From Hawksworthiomyces lignivorus (lineage: Eukaryota; Ascomycota; Sordariomycetes; Ophiostomatales; Ophiostomataceae): a DNA stretch of 64,000 bases. The stretch lies in assembly GCA_002917075.1 (NCBI GenBank), contig NTMA01000001.1:868001-932000 (forward strand). The letters are read 5' to 3'. Numbering within the stretch: the first letter of the stretch is position 1; every line of letters starts with the position of its first letter. Position numbers and translations under genes: made by a program. The notes beneath the pieces were generated by a model that was not told the DNA's origin, did not search any database, and saw only the letters and a program-made list of their open reading frames with translations. This document shows positions 21,149 to 30,396 of this stretch, in pieces.

Positions 21149-22528
21149 ATGGCAGCATTCATGTCCGCGGCAAAGACCCGTATCGCTGTGCTCCATCAGG
21201 CACTTGACCCTCCTGTCATCCAGGGTGTCTTCAAGCCCAAGAAGCCTAGTGGTCTGTATTTTTACCTTTCAATAAATATGCGCGGGTTTCCACGCGTAGT
21301 CAATGCCGCCCTAACCGGTTTCCAGGCTATCGAGACTCTAGCGCAGATATCGCGTACACCTTGTCCCGCCTCGGCCGCCATGACCGCCGTCCGCTTGTTG
21401 GCGCCGCCCGCAGCAGCACCGTCGCTGACCTGAAAGTCGTCACGCCTGTTGCGCGACCGGATCCCGCCGTCGATGCCGACTGGAGCTTCCCCGACACAGA
21501 AGCTGGCATCTTGGACGCCGTCGTGCGCCATGGCGCCACCCACGTCTGGGCGAATACAATCCTCTTCTCGACGCACCCTCTGCAGACATCCGCGGCCCTC
21601 GATCCCCACCAAGGCAGCCTGCGCGTCATCTGCCAGCCGCCAAAGCGTGTCGAGGCTTATGACGACAAGGCGCTCGTGTACCGTATTTTGCTCAAGTGGA
21701 ACGAGACGCACGACGAGGCTCGTCGATTTACCCTTCCGGTATCCAAAACTGTGCACATCGGCGCCGAGAACCAGCTTACTCAAGTCTTGGCCACAGCCAA
21801 GCAGGTGGGCTACCCGGTCGTGGCTAAACCCGTGCGCGGGCGCGGCAGTTTCGGCGTCAAGGTGTGCCACTCCGACGAGGAGCTGGCAGAGCACGCGACC
21901 ATGCTGAAGAAAGCTGCAGGCGAGCTTCTGATCCTAGAAGAGTATCTAGCGGGCGAGGAAGCCACTGTGACAGTAATGCCAGCGACTGGATCCGCGGAAC
22001 GCAACGGTGCGGCAAATAGCGGACGCCTCTACCAAGCACTGCCGGTCGTCACGCGCTTCGGCCATGTGGATGGTGTGGCTCCGTACAATGGCACAGTTGC
22101 CGTCACGGCCAATTCACGGGTGGTGACACCGTCCGAGTCGGATAGTGACCCAGCTTACGCGAAAATCATGCGCGAGTGTGAAGACGTGGCCGCCCTGCTG
22201 GGAATGACGTCTGTCATCCGCATCGACGTTCGCCGGACGGTGCCAGGCGGACCATTTAAGATCTTTGACGTGAACATGAAACCGGTGAGTTGCATACTCT
22301 CTTACTGCGTTGACAGGAGAGCTACCTGGAGTACCATACTAATTGCGTTAGAATATGACGGGGCCTGGCAGACCAGGCCGTGACGATCAGACAAGCTTGT
22401 CAGGCATGGCGGCGAATGGCCTTGGCTGGGACTACGGCACGTTTTTAACGAAGATCTTGCAGACAGCTCCAACGCTGAAGTCACTGCGCGAAGCTGAAGT
22501 ACTAGACGTGGATGACGCTAGTCAATAA
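21149..22528 (+). CDS. ATP-grasp ligase, carboxylate-amine ligase-like
   Basis: Exons 21149-21251, 21326-22284 and 22352-22528, 412 residues. ATP-grasp enzymes activate a carboxylate as acyl phosphate and join it to an amine or thiol. The nucleotide-binding part is seen in GYPVVAKPVRGRGSFGVKV (lysine and glycine-rich loop) and LLILEEYLAGEEATV. The Mg-binding end is VIRIDVRR...FKIFDVNMKPNMTGPGRPGRDD, resembling D-Ala-D-Ala ligase-like proteins (D-x-N-x-x-P). The last segment is only recovered after splicing intron 2. It is not a full carbamoyl-phosphate synthase or biotin carboxylase. The substrate pair is unknown. It shares a promoter with the aldolase, so it probably acts on a metabolite of the same pathway or on an amino-acid conjugate of its substrate. 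An alternative start is ATG 21161. Confidence 0.85.
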
Positions 22529-22644
22529 TGTAATAATACATAAAACAGTCAATATTTTCTAAATCTATAGAATGCAAGGATGCTATGAAAATGAGACTTT
22601 ACAGTGATCCGTTTCAAGAACAATGTTATGTAATTACTGATGCC

Positions 22645-23763
22645 CTATGATACATTGTACAGCTCCTGGGGGTTGTTCACCATGAGGTTGATCCACTCCT
22701 CATCTGAGAGCCACGACCGCAGTGTCTTGATCCACAACGCATCGTCCACTTCCAAGAATGGTACTTCCTGAAGCGCCTCTTCCGGCGTCCTGATGCGCAT
22801 CTTTGGCGTATGCGGCCTAAAGTCCAGCAGAGTTAGTAAACATGATAGTAAAATAGCGTACGGATAGACCAGCCATGGCAATGAGGAAACTCACCAGTCC
22901 GTCCCCCAGACCACACGCTTAGGATTGGCATCCACCAGCAAGCGTACCAGCGGTTTGAGGTCCGCAAAGCCGCCAGATGGGGGCAGGCGTGTCTGTCGGT
23001 ACGGTGCGCTCAGCTTCACCCACAAGGCACCCGTCTTCATCAGCGCCACAATGTGGTCCAGCCCCGGCTGATTCAGGTCCAGCGCTTGGCCCAGGGCCGG
23101 CACCTGCAGCAGCGCAAAGTGGTCTGTCACCAGGCGAACGCCGGCCGCAGCCAGCTCCGTCTCCACCAGCGGCCGCAGCTGCGCCCAGTTCTGCGGCCGC
23201 GTCGTCGTAAAGGCCATGCTCCAGCCTGCTGTGATCGCGCCCGCTCTCTGCAGCCGCTGTGCGTGTGCGCGCAACACCGCAACCTGGCGCTCGGCGTCCT
23301 CTAGCGCGCCGTAGCGGTACAGATTGACGCGGATGCCCCGGACGCCGCTGGCGCGCAGGCTCGCGAGCTCCTCGTCGATAGTTTGGTCTGGGTCGATCAC
23401 GGCAACACCCAGCGTGCGGTGGCCGCTGTCGGTCTTATTCAGAGCGTCCAGAAACGCCAGAAGCGACGTGTTGTCGGAGCCATACGACAGGCCATGGGTC
23501 AGAACCGAGTGCGAGATGCCGTGTGCTTTCTTGAATGCCACATACTGGCTAACGGTAGCAGGCGGGACAGTCAGGTGCCGCGTGGGAGAGTAGGCAAATG
23601 CGTGTGCTGTACATTTTAGTTAACCAAAGATATCAAGACCCATGAACAAAAATAAAGACAAAGAACCATAAAATTGCAACTTACGATCAAATATGTGGTG
23701 GTGGCAGTCCCAGCTGCCTTCTGGAAGGACAGCGTCAAAGCAGTCTTCTGGGAGAGAGCCCAT
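22645..23763 (-). CDS. Amidohydrolase family 2, LigI / lactone hydrolase-like
   Basis: Exons 23763-23685, 23606-22895 and 22816-22645 (two introns of 78 nt), 320 residues. TIM-barrel metal-dependent hydrolase of the COG3618 group, which contains 2-pyrone-4,6-dicarboxylate hydrolase (LigI), sulfomuconolactone hydrolase and galactarolactone isomerase. The strand-1 H-x-H is H21-x-H23 in SWDCHHHIFDP. VLTHGLSYGSD, VRGIRVNLYRYG and VTDHFALLQ are barrel strands. VVWGTDWPHT supplies the conserved aspartate near the C-terminus. Length matches LigI (about 295) plus a short tail. Convergent with ATP-grasp (116 bp between stops) and divergent from the citrate-type carrier. The exact lactone is inferred only from its partners. 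Confidence 0.88.
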
Positions 23764-23855
23764 TTGGTTACAGATGGAGTGCACAGTTTAGAAATTAACA
23801 ATTTTAGTGAAGCACGGCACCAAACGCGAAAACAATTTAAAGTAAGAATTGACCC

Positions 23856-23881
23856 TTTTTTTTTTTTTAAAAAAAAAAAAA
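23856..23881. repeat. T13A13 perfect palindrome
   Basis: Thirteen T followed directly by thirteen A, about 95 bp upstream of the amidohydrolase start. Such tracts disfavour nucleosomes and can form cruciforms. Confidence 0.85.
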
Positions 23882-24071
23882 GAAACTGGAGCCACTGTTC
23901 TTCCCTCAGTCTGTTTGAAATGTTATTTTGCGATTATCAGCACGAGGTTACAGGAACAAGTGTATGTCATTCTTCTCCCACCATGGCCGAGGTTGAGCTG
24001 TGTCCTCCGTTAGCTGCGGAGAGGGTGACAGGAAATATTCCGAATCCGCTCTGGGAAGCTTGCTTTGTTCT

Positions 24072-24083
24072 CGGAGGTGTCCT
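24072..24083. promoter_or_regulatory. Module A motif copy 8 (one mismatch): CGGA-GGTG-TCCT
   Basis: Matches CGGAG-N3-TCC followed by TGG; about 310 bp from the amidohydrolase start and 338 bp from the carrier start. Confidence 0.5.
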
Positions 24084-24420
24084 GGTTGGGATTCTTCTTT
24101 AGCAAAAGGGTGGCTCCGGGGCAGAAATAAAGTGGAGAGACTTGAGAGTCGTTCCGGAGTAACCCAGCAAGTAACCCACAGCGAATGGGTCACCGCGTAC
24201 GTTTACTCGTACTAGATATCATTTCACAACAGAATATGCATTATTTTTGTATCGATATTTCATCTGCATAGTGTTCTATTTCAAGATGTACGTAGTTTAC
24301 TGAATCTAGGATTACTTAACGAAATTATATTTTTTCCTAGTCATAGAGATTGATCTGTGTTTCGTTGCCACTAGCAAGCATATTTCGTTTCCGTATTTTT
24401 TTTGTAACATACTTTCTGCC

Positions 24421-25567
24421 ATGGCACATTCTGCCCAGAGAAAAGACCAGCCACCACCCAAGTCATGGCAATCTGTGCTTGCCGGCGCATCCGCTGGAGG
24501 TGTTGAGTCTCTGGTCACTGTAAGGATAATGAAGTTCAGCACCGGTCAAGGTCCAGAAGAGAAACTGACAGCCATATCAGTATCCAACCGAGTACATTAA
24601 GACACGCCAGCAGCTAGTGGCATCATCTACCTCGACTCCCCCGTCGCCTGTGCGCATTCTCATTGACACGCTTCGCCAACGCGGTCCCAGCGCCCTCTAC
24701 TCTGGGGCGGCTGCTTTCTGCGTCTCTAATGCGTCCAAATCGGGCGTGCGCTTCCTCGCCTTCGACCACGTCCGCCGCTATGTGCCACGCGATCCTAAGA
24801 CCGGCAAAGCTACACCCTTGGGTAATATGTATGCGGGCATAGGAGCAGGTGTGGCCGAGAGTGTTCTGGTGCTAACACCAGGGGAGACGATCAAAACAAA
24901 GATGATTGAAGGGCAGAGCAGCAAAAGCAGTGCCCAAAGGTCAGCTTCAGGGCAACGAGTACCAACAGCAGGCATAGGCGGTGCAAAAAATTACGGCTCT
25001 GCTCGGAGCACAATCGTGACCATCCTCACAACTGAAGGAATCCGAGGCTTCTATGCCGGCGTCGTGCCTGTGACACTGAAGCAGTCTGCTAACGCTATGG
25101 TGCGCTTCACATCGTATAATTTTCTGCTCGAGAAGCTGCAATCCATGCGAGGGTGTCTACTGCCTACAGCCGCCACTCCAGCTGTAGCTGGTGCCCTAGC
25201 TGGCTGCATCACAGTATACGCTACTATGCCGTTCGATAACCTCAAGACTCGTCTGCAGTCAAGTCAAGGACGAGCGCTGTATGGGGGTTCTTCATTTCAA
25301 TGCCTGCGCTTAGTCTTGCGAAGCGAAGGCGTCCTGGCGTTGTGGAAAGGCACAACTCCACGTCTTGTCAGGCTGTGTGTAAGTCTTACGCGTCATTCAT
25401 GATCTAATTAATTCTTGTATCTGTCTCCTTCTATCTACGTCTCCATTTACTAACAGTCTAAGGTTTCTGGCGCAATATCATTTACAATTTACGAAAATGT
25501 TATTAATTGGACAAGGACACTAATCAAGGTTCCCAATCTTGACGAAAATAGAGCACTAACGCTGTAG
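24421..25567 (+). CDS. Mitochondrial carrier, tricarboxylate (citrate) type
   Basis: Exons 24421-24519, 24581-25378 and 25457-25567 (introns 61 and 78 nt), 335 residues. Inner-membrane solute carrier with three repeats: WQSVLAGASAGGVESLVTYPTEYIKTR, a degenerate GVAESVLVLTPGETIKTKM and VAGALAGCITVYATMPFDNLKTR. Each carries the P-x-[DE]-x-x-[KR] signature. The YPTEYIKT and TPGETIKTK versions are characteristic of the Ctp1/citrate carrier subfamily rather than ADP/ATP or phosphate carriers. Length is slightly above Ctp1 (about 300) owing to a Ser/Gly-rich matrix insert. Next to an aconitase with a mitochondrial presequence it likely exchanges the pathway tricarboxylate with malate or citrate. 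Confidence 0.92.
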
Positions 25568-26638
25568 TTTGGGTTTCTCCAAACTTGGCTGTACTTGTTA
25601 GCATTTGCATTTTTACTGAAGGTTGTGACTTTAGATAGCGCTGACGCCAAGAATCCACGGATGATCAGTGGTCAGAATCGCACTTCCAACTCTTATGATC
25701 ATATTCTGTAGTCGGATGTGCTTCTATACGGAGATACGTCACTCTCTGTATGCAAATTGATAAGGAACGTGTGAAAGATTACATGGCATCAACTGGGAAT
25801 GCGGCAAACACCGAAAGCAGAACAAGATGTGGAGGAAAGACTTCTGCTGTGAAGATCAACACTAGATATCTATGGATAAGGGCGTATAGGAGGAAGATAC
25901 GATATGTTTTGGCAATGAAACCGTACGACCAGCAAGCCCCTCTGTTCCATTTTCCTTTTCCACTCTATAAGATATCACTTTTTTTTCCTCTTCTTTCTTT
26001 CCATCGCAAGATAAGAATCAAATCATCCATGAAGAAGATCACTCTGTCTTTGATGGCTTAATGAAGACGCGGGCTAACCGTATTTAAAATCTAGAGAATA
26101 ATTGCATTGACGCAAGAGATAATAACTATCAAGTTTCCACACTTTACCGGATAAAAGCAGGCATACCTTCAAATATCAGACAGCACTATCGGATGAGAAA
26201 TACCGACTTCTTATCTTATCCTATCTGAACAATGATCGCATCTTGAAACTAGATTTTACGTTGCGGGGTTGCAACCTTGCCGCACATCAGTGATTTTATG
26301 TCAAGGAACATATTCCATAGAAAGATTGTCTATCGGAATAGAAGAGGAAGGTAATGGAGGATGCGGAGGAACAGCTATCGGCTGCTACGTTCTTATCACA
26401 AGACTCCTTGGCATCACAAATCAGCCTACACGCTCAACCCACAATTTACTCCAGTCCTACATAAACCGTGTGTGTGCACACATGAATTCGTTCGGATGGA
26501 ATCTGTATACATATATGTTTATTCGTGTTTGTTTGAGCAGTTAAATAAATATATTTGGTTTTATAACGTACATCGTCCTTTTCTAGATATACAAAATTAG
26601 TACTTCTTTTTCGTGTGAACAGAGTTGATACCTAAACG
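25568..26638. other. Intergenic region, nothing recognised
   Basis: 1071 bp, AT-rich. The right end is the promoter of the Dal5-like gene. No domain or repeat was identified. Confidence 0.5.
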
Positions 26639-29004
26639 ATGGCGAGCTCTGCCAACATCGGAGCTATCCCAGTCAGCATAGATCCTGTGTCTGAAAAAGA
26701 CATAAGCAATGAGAAGATACCAGATTTTGAGAAAGGCGATACCATTAGCGTCGTTGTGGGAGAGATTCAAGAACACGGTAATGCTTAGTCACCCAGTATA
26801 AATCCAATCGGAAATCTTGACTAATATTATTTGTAGAAAGCAATGACGGTTCTCAATATTCAGACGACCAGTACAAGAAGCTGAAGCGTAAAATCGATAG
26901 GTATCTACTGATTTTGATGTGGCTCTGTTATGGAATCCAGCAAACAGATAAGACATCTCTGGGCACTCAGGCCACGTTTGGTCTCCGGCAGGTGAGAGGA
27001 CCCAGGCTCAAGGGTTGGGCAAGCAACTGTCTATTATAGTATTTATTGTACTAAAACAACACTTTCTAGGATACCGGGCTCCAAGGCCAGCAATACTCAT
27101 GGTTGACAACCATTTTCTACCTCATGTATATGTTCTTCGAATTCCCTTCCAACCTTCTTCTGCAACGCTTCTTGATCGGCCGCACCCTCTCTATATATAT
27201 GATATGCTGGGGCATTGTCGTCCTCTGCATTGGTTTTGCTCAAAACTTTGCTCAGCTCATAACACTGCGTGCTTTGCAAGGCATATTTGAAGTAATAGCC
27301 ATGCCGCCCTTATTGGATTCTTCCTATCGTAACGTGCTGTGCTGACACACATTCCAGTGCTGTATAAGTCCTGGTTTTATTCTCGTAATTGGCTCTTGGT
27401 ATACAACCCGTGAGCATTCTTCGCGCTCTCTTGTCTTCCAGAGCGCCAACGCTGGATTTGGCGTTATTGCAAGTCTTGTTCTGTATGGCATAGGCTCTGT
27501 ACAGTATAAGCGGCCCGATTTTGAAGCGTGGCGGTATATGTCTTATGTGAGCATCGGCTATCGCGCTAAACAAGTTCTCAGGCGTATTCTTTGTTGATCT
27601 CTGGCTGACTTGGTCCAGTTTCTTGGTTCGCTCACCATTCTCGTGGGGACTCTTTGCCTATTCCTCTTAGGTACGCCGTCCGAGGTGCGATGGCTTTCGC
27701 CGGCGGAAAAGAAAATGGCCAACACGCGCATTCTCAGCAACAACACAGGCCATGACATGACTGGCATGAAAAAGTGGCGGTGGGAGCAAGTGCGCGAGTG
27801 CTTGCTAGACCCTTGCGTAAGACTTAACCCTCCTTCTCTCAGCCTATAACACGTTAATTCGTCAAAGTTTTCTGATCATGAATACACTCATATTAGTTTT
27901 GGTTCGCTGGCATTAACGCCTTCTTGAGCTCGGTTCCCAATGGCGGACTAACTACGTTTGGCAATATTATCACGACTTCATTCGGCTTTAGTACGCCTCG
28001 CAGGATTCAGAACCCACACAAGTAGCGCGCTGTGCTGACAGTTTACTAGCAAATCTCCAGGTTATTTTGCTTGACATCCCTCGCAGCGTATTTAGTGTCT
28101 GCTATTTTGTTCTTATCGGCCTGGCTACGAGTCGCTGGAAGAATCTACGGATGCACGTAAACTAAATACCATATGCTCATCGAATCTTCGGCGTAGCTGA
28201 CACTTTATACAGGTACTTTATGGCATTCTCTACCATACCTCCTTTTATTGGCTTCCTCATGATGTCTCTACTGCCCAACGAGAAGAGTTATAGATGGACC
28301 AAATGGGGCGGGTAAGCTACGTCGCCTCAGATCTTAGCTCTCCGTGTTTTTATTACTGCTAATTAAGAAATATTAAGATACTTTATGTCGGTCCCTTATG
28401 TTATCTCGTTATTTTTGGCTTGGACTCTTATCCCGTCCAATGTGGCGGGGAGAACCAAGCGGACTCTGACTTCGTCCTTCACATTTGTTGGCTATTGCGT
28501 TGGCAATATGGTTGGATCACAAATCTTCAAGGCCTCAGATGCGGTATGTCATACACTCGTAACATCAATTCCTGTGCTGGAAATACAACCCTATTGACTA
28601 CTGAAGCCCCAATATATTCCTGGCATTATTGGATGCACCATCTGCTTTGGACTTGAGTTTTGTCTCATTGTCCTGTGGCGAGTGACACTTATGATGCGCA
28701 ATCGGCGGAGGCAAAAGAAGATTCAAGAACAAGGGATTACGGAAGAGCAGCGTGTTGAGAGAGGAAAGGTGCTTGGCGAGCAAGATGTTACCGACTTCGA
28801 AAATCCCTACGTAAGTAGCTTCTAACCTCAAATCGCAAGATACTCGCTAACTAGGTATACTAAGTTTCGTTATACAATGTAACCGGTATGCTTGCTCTAT
28901 AGCTAAGGAAGAGGAGAGGGTTGGTCACAGTGGAGCACGCTGATCTAGAGACGCGATCATGGCAAATGTTTAAGCATCTTTTTATCTCGAAGAAGGGAGT
29001 TTAG
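26639..29004 (+). CDS. MFS transporter, Dal5-like anion:cation symporter family
   Basis: Eleven exons: 26639-26777, 26837-26991, 27070-27291, 27358-27546, 27619-27816, 27897-27990, 28050-28152, 28213-28311, 28378-28543, 28607-28810 and 28903-29004. The total is 1671 nt, 556 residues. The set is in frame only if intron 7 is GC-AG (28153-28212), which restores LRM-YFMAF; the nearby GTAAAC donor would shift the frame. Family signatures are KRKIDRYLL...QQTDKTSLGTQ, the helix 2-3 LMYMFFEFPSNLLLQR stretch, RALQGIFE, ISPGFILVIGSWYTTREHSSRS and SANAGFGVIASLVLYGIG. Relatives import allantoate, nicotinate, pantothenate or aromatic carboxylates. Convergent with the reductase, 72 bp apart. Much more intron-rich and AT-rich than the neighbouring genes. 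Confidence 0.88.
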
Positions 29005-29076
29005 ATAGACACCTTGCTAGGGATAACTTTGCATAAGTCCACGTTTATAGAAAATGGTTACCGAACGAGGCTTTTC

Positions 29077-30396
29077 TCAGCTCCACAACCTTCCCTTAAG
29101 CTCTGCCTTCGGATCTTCTACGAACTTCTGCACCGTTTCCATAATTGCATCTGCCGCTGGTCTAAATCCAACATCACCTCCCTTAAACTCTTTCAATAGC
29201 TGATCTGCGCGCTCGATGGGTTCAACAGTATACATGATCTTTCCCTCGCCTGGGATGTCCGGGAGGAACTCTCTGCCCGGAACATTTTTGCGAAACACGG
29301 CAAGGATATCGTTCCACCCCATTGGCTCACCAAAGCCGAAAATCCGCTCGTTCTGTACATCACTCCGCAGCAAAGCGACAACATGGAGGCGAGCGACATC
29401 GTCGACGGCGATGAAGTGTTCTATTATAGTGTTGTAGATTAGCACAAGCGTAGATATCAGAAGGCAACCGAGCAACCGAGAATAAACTATGGCATCTTGC
29501 ACTCACCCGGCGGGAAAGTAGCTGTAATCGTCTTAAACGCAATCTCATCACCAAGATAAATTGGCGGCAGCGTACTCGCGCTTGAGATGTAGCCAGTGTC
29601 CTCGACGCTCAGCGGCAGACCCACTGTGAGGTTGGGCAAAACTATTGGCAAAATGATGAGCAATCTGCGTTCCGCAGGCTTCTCACCTAGCTCTGACACA
29701 TACCTGTGTTTAACACAAATGCCGGCTTTTCGGTCTTCGCAAATTCCCAGAGGCTCTTCTCAGCCTGCACTTTGCTCGCAGCGTATGAATACACCGCACG
29801 AATTGGTTCGTACGGTGGCGGCGCCCAAGCGAGTTGTATAACCTCGTTAAACCAGCTGTCTTGCGTTATAGTAAAGACTTTGTTCGAGTGGGGATAGAAT
29901 GCTGCTACTTGAGAAGAGGTGTAGACAAAGCGCTGGACAGTTGGCTCAACGGCAGCGGCCTTAGCAATGCTCAAGGTGCCATCGACGACAGGGGTGATGA
30001 CTTCGTTCGGGTCCGGCGAAAATGAGGTGTCCGTTGCCGTGTGAATGACGCCGTGAACGCCTTGAAGTCATAGTTTTTCTATGGTTAGCGGGAGGTTTGT
30101 GTTGTCTGCAAACTAATCTCCGCGGAATATATATCCATCATACCTTTGATCGCATTCTTGACGGCTTCTGTGTCCCGGAAGTCTTTGATTTCGACCAATT
30201 CAAACTTCCCTGGGCCATAGTGCTTCTCGAAGAACTTCGTCATCCATGCACTCTTTGTTGTATCCCTGACGGTGCCGCGGACATTGTAGCCTGCTTTCAC
30301 GAGCTGGTCACTAATATGGCTCGCGATGTAGCCGTTCGAACCTGTGACAAGGATCGTAGATCCCGCAGGGATTGCTGGGTCCGTGATGGGAGACAT
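29077..30396 (-). CDS. NAD(P)-dependent epimerase / dihydroflavonol-reductase-like
   Basis: Exons 30396-30144, 30060-29704, 29641-29507 and 29420-29077, 362 residues. Extended SDR: TILVTGSNGYIASH carries the G-x2-G-x2-A nucleotide motif. GVHGVIHTATDTSFSPDP and FVYTSSQVAA give the catalytic Ser region, and YSYAASKVQAE the Tyr-x3-Lys pair. Best fit is the DFR/cinnamoyl-CoA-reductase/aldehyde-reductase branch (for example yeast Gre2-like), reducing carbonyls of aromatic or aliphatic aldehydes and ketones. Four phase-consistent exons, length usual for the branch. It could process an aromatic substrate imported by the neighbouring Dal5-like carrier; this is inference from position. Confidence 0.88.

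Larger units (their letters stand above)
23764..24420. promoter_or_regulatory. Divergent promoter, amidohydrolase / citrate carrier
   Basis: 657 bp. It contains T13A13 at 23856-23881, an everted CTCCG-N7-CGGAG at 24005-24021, the module A motif at 24072-24083 and TCCGGA at 24153-24158. Confidence 0.6.

Noticed and set aside
28050..28311. Dal5-like gene as a frameshifted pseudogene
   Set aside because: A GC-AG intron resolves the frame and restores the expected family sequence, and all other exons are intact.
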